Made by a program: the position numbers and the translations under genes
Part shown: positions 1 through 6,851 of the stretch, piece by piece
Layout: every line of letters begins with the position of its first letter
Numbering within the stretch: the first letter of the stretch is position 1
The notes under the pieces: model-generated
Told to the model about the DNA's origin: nothing
Seen by the model: only the letters and a program-made list of their open reading frames with translations
Databases searched by the model: none
DNA from: CAIJXV01 sp964497135
GTDB taxonomy: Bacteria > Verrucomicrobiota > Kiritimatiellia > CAIKKV01 > CAIJXV01
Assembly (NCBI GenBank): GCA_964497135.1
Contig: CAZCDO010000015.1
Location: 1-33,512, forward strand
Length of the DNA stretch: 33,512 bases
Direction of reading: 5' to 3'

Positions 1-259
1 CCCGGAAGTATTTGCTCAAACTGCCCGGCGTGTTCAGGTCCACCTTCCGGCCGAAAAGGGCCGACAGTTCATCCTGTATCCGAATGAACGATAAACCTAT
101 CCGGACACCGGGCAGAAACTCGACCAGGACATCCATGTCGCTTTCGGGGCAGAAGTCCTCGCGGAGAACGGACCCAAACAGAGCCAGCCGGCGAATCCCA
201 TTGGTGCGGCAAAACGCCTCAATCCGATCCCTCGACATGTCAATGCCATGCACCATCAT
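1..259 (-). CDS. MNT-type minimal nucleotidyltransferase, 3' end outside window
   Basis: This is the first 86 codons of a small minimal nucleotidyltransferase (MntA/KNTase-like fold); the stop lies beyond base 1. The diagnostic pol-beta signature is visible: LFGSVLRED at about residues 27-35, then SDMDVLVEF with paired metal-binding aspartates at about 41 and 43, then the usual 'F-G-R-K-V-D-L' strand. Such proteins usually pair with a HEPN-domain partner as a toxin-antitoxin system, the nucleotidyltransferase adding AMP to the toxin. A HEPN partner would lie beyond the window edge and is not seen. Two ATG codons are adjacent (259 and 256), with an AGGA-like site about 10 bases upstream. It starts only 11 bases after the RHS remnant, so it is probably co-transcribed within the accessory patch. 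Confidence 0.8.
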   Translation of the reverse strand, partial: MMVHGIDMSRDRIEAFCRTNGIRRLALFGSVLREDFCPESDMDVLVEFLPGVRIGLSFIRIQDELSALFGRKVDLNTPGSLSKYFR

Positions 260-270
260 GGTTCTGGTTC

Positions 271-627
271 CTAACACCCACTTTGTGCACATGTATTGTC
301 GAATTTAACATTCATTGAAGCAGAAAAGGATTTAATATGACTGTCAGATGCCAAGAATGGCTTTCCGATCTCAAGTTCTGTATTGAACTCCTGACCAAGG
401 TAGTCGATACGATTGAATGTCCCGTTTTCGACAAAGGCATGAACATACATTCCACCCGCTTCCCCAATCGGATCACGATGTATCCACCTTCCTAATTGAG
501 TATTGTAAAATCGGTGGCCCCGATCTTGCAGCGGTAATGCCGGGGTATGCGTTTTTGGCCCTACGGGTTGAAAAGCGGCCGGGCTTTCGTGGCCGGGCAC
601 GGTCAGAATTTTAAGGTGGTAGCCCAT
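271..627 (-). CDS. Orphan RHS-repeat core C-terminal fragment
   Basis: This 118-residue frame holds only the last part of an RHS core. The signature runs from RFYNTQLGRWIHRDPIG (about residues 39-55) through GGMYVHAFVENGT to IDYLGQEF, followed by a tip of about 37 residues that I do not recognise. Full RHS proteins are above 1,000 residues with many YD repeats; none are present. The first 35 residues do not look like RHS and may be read-through of a deletion scar. It begins 6 bases after the DUF3368 toxin gene and has no convincing ribosome site of its own. Most likely it is a decayed or displaced C-terminal module; whether it is expressed is unknown. Confidence 0.6.
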   Translation of the reverse strand: MGYHLKILTVPGHESPAAFQPVGPKTHTPALPLQDRGHRFYNTQLGRWIHRDPIGEAGGMYVHAFVENGTFNRIDYLGQEFNTELEIGKPFLASDSHIKSFSASMNVKFDNTCAQSGC

Positions 628-633
628 GGTCGT

Positions 634-1119
634 TTATTCGCCAACCAACCCCAATACTTGATCCAATAAATCACGCGATAAATACATCCCCGACCGAACC
701 AAATCTTCCATGATCGGGCGAGCCAACGGCACCAAGCCTTTTCGCTTGGCGTTCAGAATAACTCCCAACGTGCCGAGCACGGGGAGCCCCATGGAAGTCG
801 CGCATCGCCGGCCAGCCAGATCATCCATGACGACGGTGGCGGAGGGATGCTGCTGAGCGAGGGCTAAAACCGAGGATTCACCCAGCCCCAAGCCCCAGCT
901 TTGAACATCAGCCGGAATGGTGGGAGTACTGACGATTTCCATCCATTTGTATCGCATGAGTGCCAGTACTGTTCGATCGGTATCGCCTCTGGCCTGAAGT
1001 TCAGTTGCAACCGGCTGGGGCACAAGAATTCGTTTGGCTAATTTCCCGAGAAGATCGAGATGTCCGCCTCTTGCCATAAAAATCAGGGGAGAAGAGTTCA
1101 CCACAACCAGATCAATCAC
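634..1119 (-). CDS. DUF3368 PIN-like toxin
   Basis: Predicted ribonuclease toxin of the DUF3368 (PIN-like) family, about 161 residues. Features seen: N-terminal VVNSSPLIF with the usual S-P-L strand, LVPQPVATEL, the GLGLGESSVLALA segment with its acidic Glu, VVMDDLAGRRCA with paired aspartates, and GTLGVILNAKRKGL near the end. I chose the GTG at 1119 because a good AGGAG site sits 7 bases upstream and it overlaps the antitoxin stop (GTGATTGA arrangement). An in-frame ATG at 1164 lies deep within the antitoxin gene and would add residues unlike the family. It is paired with the UPF0175 gene just upstream, a standard toxin-antitoxin layout. The RNA target is unknown. Confidence 0.85.
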   Translation of the reverse strand: MIDLVVVNSSPLIFMARGGHLDLLGKLAKRILVPQPVATELQARGDTDRTVLALMRYKWMEIVSTPTIPADVQSWGLGLGESSVLALAQQHPSATVVMDDLAGRRCATSMGLPVLGTLGVILNAKRKGLVPLARPIMEDLVRSGMYLSRDLLDQVLGLVGE

Positions 1120-1363
1120 GAGCCAGCTCCTGTCGCAGTTCATCCAAATCGACCTGAAACACATCCATTTTCAGCGCGGCCAACTCCATGAGAAAATCCG
1201 TCCGGTCCAAACCGGCAATTTCTGCCGCCATTTCCTGGGAGATGCGCCCCTGCGAATACCAAGTTGCCGCTGCCGCAATCCGCATATCGCGGGTGAAATG
1301 AAGCGGATCGCTTCGCGTAGCCGCAAAGACCTTTTCAGGAAACTGCATGGTCAGAGTTGTCAT
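1112..1363 (-). CDS. UPF0175 family antitoxin
   Basis: Small 83-residue protein of the UPF0175 family, expected to neutralise the downstream DUF3368 toxin and to bind DNA. The family pattern is clear in the central part: RDMRIAAAATWYSQGRISQE, then MAAEIAGLDRTDFLMEL, which resembles the conserved 'A-x-x-L-Y-x-x-G-x-I-S-x-x-x-A-A-E-x-A-G-x-x-R-x-x-F' helix-turn-helix-like stretch, followed by a short acidic C-terminus. Its last 8 bases overlap the toxin start, indicating translational coupling. A TATAAT box lies only 11 bases before the ATG and no ribosome site is evident in between, so the message may have an extremely short leader. Confidence 0.85.
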   Translation of the reverse strand: MTTLTMQFPEKVFAATRSDPLHFTRDMRIAAAATWYSQGRISQEMAAEIAGLDRTDFLMELAALKMDVFQVDLDELRQELARD

Positions 1364-1374
1364 AATGGTTTGAT

Positions 1375-1380
1375 ATTATA
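1375..1380 (-). promoter_or_regulatory. Candidate -10 box for the toxin-antitoxin pair
   Basis: A perfect TATAAT (minus strand) sits 11 bases upstream of the UPF0175 ATG. No good -35 hexamer is found at 16-18 bases. If real, transcription would start about 4 bases before the ATG, giving a nearly leaderless message. Confidence 0.3.
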
Positions 1381-1503
1381 TCCTTATCGACCAAAAAGAA
1401 AGACTGGATTTAATAGTTTACCGGCGTCAGATCCGATAGCCGGTCGACATTGACAACCATTCCTTTGGGGGGGGGCTTTAGCAACTTGACCCTTTGCCTT
1501 GCC

Positions 1504-1944
1504 TCATTCTAATTGAACGCTAACATTTATCATTAAGCCCTCGACCTCCCGAAGACCTGACGGTCCGAGTGACGCAACGCGAAGCAATAAAACCTGTTTC
1601 TCCTTTTTATATTCGATTTGATATTCCCGTCCCCAAGGATCCAACCCATCGCGTGAAATGTCTAAAATATGCCGTCTCGCCAGCTCGTTGATCAGCCGCC
1701 TATAACGCTCAGAAGAAAGAGTATTCCATCGACCAGATCCTTGAGATAAGAACATTGTATTTACATCATTAGTCATTGATGCTAATTCGACCTGAAGAGT
1801 TACCGCAATGGAAGACACTCCCGAACGAGCCTGCGCGAGAGAAACTTCGCAAAGTGTTTTTCTGATAAAATAGACGGTAGTTAAAAATAAAGGAATGATC
1901 AGCAATTTCAAAAAAAGAGAAAGCCATTTGTTGCTGAGTTTCAT
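1504..1944 (-). CDS. Membrane-anchored small protein with pseudopilin-like C-terminus
   Basis: Unrecognised protein of about 146 residues. The start at MKLSNKWLS is preferred because an AAGGA site lies 9 bases upstream; an in-frame ATG at 1989 would add 15 residues. The N-terminus has one hydrophobic segment (about residues 7-27), then a soluble region. The C-terminal stretch DGLDPWGREYQIEYKK followed by VASLGPSGLRE resembles the 'D-P-W-G-x-x-Y ... S-x-G-P-D-G' end of GspG-type major pseudopilins, although no prepilin peptidase site (G-F-x-x-x-E) precedes the hydrophobic segment. It lies directly downstream of an RHS C-terminal module, where an immunity gene would be expected, but nothing in the sequence proves that role. 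Confidence 0.55.
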   Translation of the reverse strand: MKLSNKWLSLFLKLLIIPLFLTTVYFIRKTLCEVSLAQARSGVSSIAVTLQVELASMTNDVNTMFLSQGSGRWNTLSSERYRRLINELARRHILDISRDGLDPWGREYQIEYKKEKQVLLLRVASLGPSGLREVEGLMINVSVQLE

Positions 1945-1972
1945 TGGGTAACCATCCTTAATTTGGAGGGTC

Positions 1973-2713
1973 TTACCGACGGGGACCAATCGGCCGAACA
2001 GTTCTTTTCTTACAAAGCTCTCGGCATGGCGTAAAGGGTTGGCTCATAGCCCCCCTGTAACCACTCCAACCTGCAGCACTATCTGCGGGATCAGTTTCAT
2101 TACTATCCCAATATCGAAGGCCACATGCAGCAATGGCCGCACCATGGGAACGGACAAGAATGCAACCGGCCAAACAATGACGATAGTCCCCGCCGAATGG
2201 ATCGCCATAATCACTAAACTCTTCCCTCTCTATTCGCTCGGCTTCGGATGCAATATTTTGGAGCCAGGTGAAGCCTTCTTCAAAATAGCAACAAGAGGGA
2301 TTAGACAACGAGTCATCCAGCCCAAAGGGATCGAACCGCGTCTCGGGGTTGTTGTGTGCAAAGAGATATAAAGGGGACAAAGAACTGCGGTATAAGTTTC
2401 GCGCTTCATCGTTAGTTTTATCTTTGAAATATTGATGATTAACAACGAAATCACCTAGCGGATCCCGATTAATCCATCGTCCGGTCAAGGGGTTGTTAAA
2501 TCGGTGGCCGTAATAATAGAGGCCGGCCATGTGATTGCGGTATTTGGTGCTGAAGGCATAGGGATTTTGCGCCAGAATTTGCGCATCTCCAGCCTGTACA
2601 ACGGTTTCGCCAAACGGAGAGTATTTATAATGGACATAAATGGCTCCGCTGTCGCCATTTATAACATCGGAGACATTACCGTTGGCGTCGTAGGCATAGT
2701 AGTTGTGTTTCAT
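1973..2713 (-). CDS. RHS-repeat core C-terminus with RHC-type toxin tip (5'-truncated)
   Basis: About 246 residues of an RHS protein that lacks nearly all of its repeats. It begins with YAYDANGNVSDVI (a YD repeat), continues through YSPFGETV and the core end YYYGHRFNNPLTGRWINRDP, then LYLFAHNNPETRFDPFGL. A tip of about 110 residues follows, with GGDYRHCLAGCILVRSHG and a late CRELCKK. The spacing of R-H-C, G-C and C-x-x-x-C recalls tails on RHS proteins with a 'RHC..xC' core; assignment as a toxin is inference. The ATG at 2713 has no good ribosome site. The reading frame stays open upstream into the 3' end of mlaD in another frame, so this looks like a fragment joined just behind the mlaD stop. 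Confidence 0.65.
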   Translation of the reverse strand: MKHNYYAYDANGNVSDVINGDSGAIYVHYKYSPFGETVVQAGDAQILAQNPYAFSTKYRNHMAGLYYYGHRFNNPLTGRWINRDPLGDFVVNHQYFKDKTNDEARNLYRSSLSPLYLFAHNNPETRFDPFGLDDSLSNPSCCYFEEGFTWLQNIASEAERIEREEFSDYGDPFGGDYRHCLAGCILVRSHGAAIAACGLRYWDSNETDPADSAAGWSGYRGAMSQPFTPCRELCKKRTVRPIGPRR

Positions 2714-2741
2714 CCGGAGCACCCCGTTTTCAACGGAGGGC

Positions 2742-3767
2742 TTAAAACGCGCCGAACAAAATCGTGGTAAACGAGGTGATGGGCGAGGTCTCGCGGAAAT
2801 CGTCGATCGCCGCACGGAATTCCTTGATCGCCGCCTGGGCATCCGTATAGAGGCTGTCATCCTTGACCAACCGCCCCAATAAACCCTCGCCGTTTTCCAC
2901 TTTGGCGGTAATCGTCTTCAACGAGGCTGCGGTCGCCGCCAGATCCTGGTACAACTGGTCGTCCTCGGAAAGCAACTTGCCGAGCGAGCCCTTGCCGTCG
3001 TTGAGCCGCTGGCTGACCGACACGAGATTGGAACTCAGGCGCGTCAGATCGTTGTAAACCGCATCCTCTTTCAACAGCTTCCCGATCGTCCCCTCGCCGC
3101 GGTTCACCGACGAAATCACCTGGTTGACTTGCGCCGAGGCCTCCCGCAAATCCCGAGTGATGGCGGTCAAATCCTCATACACCGCCTTTTCGGTGATCAG
3201 CTTGCCCAACGTCCCCTCGCCCTGGTTCAACTTGGTGGCGATCCCCCGCACCTCCCGCATGGTCGCCTCCAGGTTCTTCAATACCCCCCCCTCATTCAAC
3301 GATTGCTTCAAATCATGCACCAGGAGGGAGGCCTCTTCCATCAGGTCCACCGGCAGTTCCCCTCTTAAATTCACCGTATCCTCCAAGGACGGCGATCCGG
3401 ACGTGCCCTCCCGGATCTCCAGATAGCGTCCGCCCAAAATGGAGGTCGTCACGATGATGGCCCGGTAATTTTCGTACAATTTGAGGGGGGCCGACATCTC
3501 CCCCGTCACCAGGACCCCCTCCTCCATCGTTTTCCCCAGCTTGAGATCGGTGACCTTGCCCACCGGCATGCCGCGCACCACAATGTTGTCGCCCTCCTGC
3601 AAGCCCATGATCTTGTCGAAACGGACTTGCACCGGATACTTCTTCACAAAGAAGTTCTGACGCGACAAAACAATCGTGAACCAAAACAGGCCCACGAAAA
3701 TCGCGAACAGAAATGCGCCCACCACCAATTCCATCATCATCTGCCATTCAACGGTTTTTTGTTTCAT
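2742..3767 (-). CDS. mlaD: MCE-domain lipid-binding protein (MlaD-like)
   Basis: Periplasmic substrate-binding subunit of an MCE/Mla ABC transporter, 341 residues. One N-terminal membrane anchor (about residues 13-33) is followed by a single MCE domain (about 42-118) with VRFDKIMGLQEGDNIVVRG and IVTTSILGGRYLEI. The long C-terminal part is helical and contains repeats of the form GEGTLGKLITEKAVYEDL (about every 42-45 residues, four copies), as seen in longer MlaD/YrbD-like proteins that oligomerise into a tube or barrel. The ATG overlaps the mlaF stop by 4 bases (ATGA). No mlaB, mlaC or mlaA gene is present nearby. The last residues (TSFTTILFGAF) look like a natural family C-terminus, so the adjacent RHS sequence did not truncate it. 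Confidence 0.92.
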   Translation of the reverse strand: MKQKTVEWQMMMELVVGAFLFAIFVGLFWFTIVLSRQNFFVKKYPVQVRFDKIMGLQEGDNIVVRGMPVGKVTDLKLGKTMEEGVLVTGEMSAPLKLYENYRAIIVTTSILGGRYLEIREGTSGSPSLEDTVNLRGELPVDLMEEASLLVHDLKQSLNEGGVLKNLEATMREVRGIATKLNQGEGTLGKLITEKAVYEDLTAITRDLREASAQVNQVISSVNRGEGTIGKLLKEDAVYNDLTRLSSNLVSVSQRLNDGKGSLGKLLSEDDQLYQDLAATAASLKTITAKVENGEGLLGRLVKDDSLYTDAQAAIKEFRAAIDDFRETSPITSFTTILFGAF

Positions 3768-4525
3768 TGGGTATGTTTCTCCCAGGATCCCCGGGTTGTG
3801 ATGTATTGCGCCTCCAGAAAACCAACCACCGCCTCCACCTTCGATTTGATGAATTCCTCCGGCGTCGCCAGTTCAACGATCCGGCCCTCGGACAACATCG
3901 CAATGCGCGTGGCGATCGACAGCGCGCTGTGCAAATCGTGAGTCACCACCACACTGGTCACCGTCAGTTTTTGCCGCATATCTTCGATCAACGCATCGAT
4001 GGTCCGCGACGAAACCGGGTCCAGCCCCGAAGTGGGTTCATCATACAAAATAATTTCCGGGTTGCGAATGATCGCTCGCGCCAGGCCCGCCCGCTTGCGC
4101 ATCCCGCCGGAAATCTCCGAAGGATGTTTCAATTCGTCTTTTTCCAGGCCGACCAGGCGTAATTTTTCACGGACGCGTTCGGTGATTTCCTCTTCGCCCG
4201 TTTTGGTCTTTTCCCGTAACGGCAGGGCGACATTCTCGAACACATTCAACCATTCCAAAAGGGCGCCCCCCTGGAAGAGGACCCCGAACTTTTCGCGCAA
4301 CCGTTCCAATTCAACGCCCGTCGCTTCGCTGATCACCTCGCCGCCCACCAGCACCCGACCCGCATCCGGGGTCATCAACCGCACCATGTGCTTGAGGCTG
4401 ACGCTTTTGCCCGTGCCCGAGGGGCCGACAATCGCCAGCGTCTCGCCCTCGCGGATCTCGAGATCGATCCCATCCAGGACCTTGCGGCCGCCCAGCGTTT
4501 TCGTCACTTGTTCGAATTGGATCAT
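3764..4525 (-). CDS. mlaF: MCE/Mla transporter ATP-binding subunit (MlaF-like)
   Basis: ABC ATPase of about 253 residues powering lipid movement between the inner membrane and the MCE protein. It carries Walker A GPSGTGKS, the Q-loop region VLFQGGALLEWLNV, an unusual signature SGGMRKRAGLARAI typical of the Mla/Mkl subfamily, Walker B IILYDEPTSGLDP and the H-loop in VVTHDL. The start at MIQFEQVTK overlaps the mlaE stop (ATGA). A longer open frame extends upstream but lies wholly within mlaE and has no ABC homology. Membership of the Mla subfamily follows from the signature and the gene neighbours. Confidence 0.95.
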   Translation of the reverse strand: MIQFEQVTKTLGGRKVLDGIDLEIREGETLAIVGPSGTGKSVSLKHMVRLMTPDAGRVLVGGEVISEATGVELERLREKFGVLFQGGALLEWLNVFENVALPLREKTKTGEEEITERVREKLRLVGLEKDELKHPSEISGGMRKRAGLARAIIRNPEIILYDEPTSGLDPVSSRTIDALIEDMRQKLTVTSVVVTHDLHSALSIATRIAMLSEGRIVELATPEEFIKSKVEAVVGFLEAQYITTRGSWEKHTQ

Positions 4526-5334
4526 ACGTAGAAGAACCGGGTAATGAAATAGCCGACGATCAAAATGGTCAAAAACGACAGGATCACCGTCCGCCGCGTG
4601 GCGTTCCCCACACCCACCGCCCCCTGGGTGGTCGAAAAACCCTGGTGGCAGGCGACAATCGTGATGATGATGCCGAACATAAAGGCCTTGAAAATGCCCA
4701 CATACAGGTCCTTCGTATCCGCATAGCGGGTGGCATTCTGCCAATAGGCGACCCAGGCCACCCCCAATTGGGTTTTTCCGACCAGGGCCCCGCCCAACAA
4801 GCCCATCATGCAACTATAGAAGGATAACAACGGCGTCATAACCGCCAGAGCCACCAACCGCGGCATCACCAGGAACCGCACCGGGTTGATCGACATGATC
4901 TCCAGCGCCGCAATTTCTTCGGAAACTACCATCGTCCCCATCTGCGCGGCATACGCCGAGCCCACGCTGGCCGCCATGATCAAGCCGGTCATGAACGGCC
5001 CCATCTCGCGCAACATCGACACCATCACCGCCGCCCCGATATTCACTTCCTGCCCGAATTTGCGGAGTTCGATCCCCGTCTGCAACGCCAGGATCATCCC
5101 CGTGAATCCCGCCACCACCGTGATCACCCCCAGGCTCTTGATCCCGCCGACGTACATCTGCAGAACGATTTCACGGCGGGTCCGGGGCGCAAAAATACTC
5201 CGCAGGTGCAACACCGCCTCGGACAGCAAGAGGATGGCCCGGCCGGCATTCCGAAACGTGAACAATACCTTCCGCCCGAAATTGGCGACCCAATTGCGGG
5301 GCGGCGGAAAATCTTCCGGTTCACGCGTAATCAT
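4522..5334 (-). CDS. mlaE: MCE/Mla transporter permease (MlaE-like)
   Basis: Integral inner-membrane permease of the MlaE/YrbE family, 270 residues. The hallmark segments are present: GGIKSLGVITVVAGFTGMI, the interfacial region LREMGPFMTGLIMAASVGSA, QMGTMVVSEEIAALEIM and the conserved 'NPVRFLVMPRLVA'. At least five hydrophobic stretches can be seen. The GFSTTQGAVGVGNATRRTV element near the C-terminus matches the usual coupling region to the ATPase. Its ATG overlaps the stop of the upstream repeat protein by 4 bases, and its own stop overlaps mlaF, so the four genes appear translationally coupled. Confidence 0.95.
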   Translation of the reverse strand: MITREPEDFPPPRNWVANFGRKVLFTFRNAGRAILLLSEAVLHLRSIFAPRTRREIVLQMYVGGIKSLGVITVVAGFTGMILALQTGIELRKFGQEVNIGAAVMVSMLREMGPFMTGLIMAASVGSAYAAQMGTMVVSEEIAALEIMSINPVRFLVMPRLVALAVMTPLLSFYSCMMGLLGGALVGKTQLGVAWVAYWQNATRYADTKDLYVGIFKAFMFGIIITIVACHQGFSTTQGAVGVGNATRRTVILSFLTILIVGYFITRFFYV

Positions 5335-6851
5335 TCGTCATCCCCAATATCGAAGGTGTACAAAAAGCGATAGGCCACCTTGCCGTCCACTTCCCGGCGG
5401 GCAATCAGCCCCCGTAGAATCGACCATTCCTTGAATTGCTGATTCTGTGGGGATCGCGTCCAGGAAACAAGCGGAAAAATCGACACATGCCGGTACCGGT
5501 CGCGCGCCCGGTCGTGCCGAAAAAGCCCCCACAACAGCTCATCCTCCACCGCATCCCCCTTGAGTTTGTGCGTATAGAGCGTCCAAATCGGCGCCCAGTT
5601 CCGCTCCATCGGCGCCGTATTGAAAGGCCACAGGTCGAGCGCCCGAAAAGTTTTATCAGTCCCATCCCGCGCGTAGGTCGCCAAGGGCCAGACCGTGAAC
5701 CGGCGTTGCCGGGCCGGGGCCGAGGGCGGCTCGCGCGGGGTCACGGTCCGGGAATACAACAGGGGCAACGCCCACCATCGGGAATCGTCGTCCTTTTTCA
5801 AAGGTTCGGTGCGCCACCCGCCGATCGGCCAAATCACAAATCCGCTCGTTTCCCCCTTATCATAGGACCGATATCCGGCCAGCGGCCAAAGATAGAATTT
5901 ATCCACATCCCCGGAACTGTATTGAATGAAGGGCCAGGGACAATACCCCTGGACCAGGCTCGAACTGCGCGAATGGCGGATAAAGGGGGGGATCACGAAC
6001 CAGGATTCCTGGTTTTCCGTTTTGATATGCCCGTAAATCGGGATTAAAACGAATCCGCCGCCGCGCGTGCCCGGCCGGTAGTACTCCACATCGGTCCAGA
6101 ACGGCCACAGGATAAACCGTTTCTCCCACTCATCCTCCCGGGTGGATCGACCATAGATGGGGAAAATCCGAAACCGGTCCGTGTTCCCCCCGGTTGTGCG
6201 CGAATAGATCGGCCAAAAAAGGCTGGTGGTGTCCGAATCGTTGATCGTGCTGTGACCCCAGATCGGGAAAAGGGCAAAATCGATCACATCCCGTCCCAGG
6301 AACTCGCAAATCCGACCCCCGATCGGAAAAAACGCCGCATAGTCGTTCGATTCGGCGCTACGCCCCCAGTAAAAAAAGGGGAAGATCCAAGTCCGGTATC
6401 GCCCGTCAGGATCGGTCGGGTCAAAATCCGTCCCCAACGCGGTCAACACCCGCCAATGGTTCTCCCCCCGAAGGTCGCGGGTGGATCCCACCGGCCATAG
6501 AAATTCCTGGCCTCCCACCGACTCGGAAGGGTTCGCCCTCTGCGAAACAAATGGCCTTACGGCCCAAAACGTGTTGGAGGCGGAATCGGACACCGATTCC
6601 ACAATCGGACCCACAGCCCGGAATTGCGCGCGCCCCTCGATATCGGTCCAGGGGGGAATCGGCGGATCGTAAGACCAGATCGGCCCGGCCATCAGCCCCC
6701 CGGTCATTAACGCTCCAACAGCGAAAAGAAACGTAAAGATCCGGAGGGCATAGACGGATTCGCGAACCGGAGGGACACGCGTCGTCGTGTCCGTCGGGGT
6801 TATGCAAGAGTCTCGGATAACCGGGTTATCGCACGGACGCATAATAGCCAT
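5331..6851 (-). CDS. Large WP/FPI-G repeat protein coupled to the mla genes
   Basis: A 506-residue protein that I cannot assign to a named family. After a probable signal or membrane segment (about residues 36-56) it consists of a dozen or more short, aromatic-rich repeats, such as WIFPFFYWGRS, AAFFPIGGR, FALFPIWGHS, SLFWPIYSR, FRIFPIYGRS, FVLIPIYGHI, FYLWPLAGYRS and FVIWPIGGW. They are spaced roughly 20-30 residues apart and separated by charged loops. The alternation of aromatic strands and polar loops would suit an outer-membrane beta-barrel or another all-beta structure. The ATG at 6851 overlaps the 3' end of pyrB by 26 bases; an alternative ATG is at 6842. The stop overlaps the mlaE start (ATGA). 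The coupling suggests a role in the same envelope lipid pathway, but this is inference from context only. Confidence 0.8.
   Translation of the reverse strand: MAIMRPCDNPVIRDSCITPTDTTTRVPPVRESVYALRIFTFLFAVGALMTGGLMAGPIWSYDPPIPPWTDIEGRAQFRAVGPIVESVSDSASNTFWAVRPFVSQRANPSESVGGQEFLWPVGSTRDLRGENHWRVLTALGTDFDPTDPDGRYRTWIFPFFYWGRSAESNDYAAFFPIGGRICEFLGRDVIDFALFPIWGHSTINDSDTTSLFWPIYSRTTGGNTDRFRIFPIYGRSTREDEWEKRFILWPFWTDVEYYRPGTRGGGFVLIPIYGHIKTENQESWFVIPPFIRHSRSSSLVQGYCPWPFIQYSSGDVDKFYLWPLAGYRSYDKGETSGFVIWPIGGWRTEPLKKDDDSRWWALPLLYSRTVTPREPPSAPARQRRFTVWPLATYARDGTDKTFRALDLWPFNTAPMERNWAPIWTLYTHKLKGDAVEDELLWGLFRHDRARDRYRHVSIFPLVSWTRSPQNQQFKEWSILRGLIARREVDGKVAYRFLYTFDIGDDE
6816..6830. promoter_or_regulatory. 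15-bp palindrome at the pyrB stop codon
   Basis: GATAACC and GGTTATC form perfect 7-base arms around one central base, spanning the pyrB TAA and lying within the first codons of the repeat-protein gene. It could be an attenuating hairpin, a protein-binding site or chance; no U-run follows. Confidence 0.25.

Noticed and set aside
1467..1475. Run of nine Gs, a possible phase-variable tract
   Set aside because: It lies in an intergenic gap with no promoter or coding frame depending on its length.
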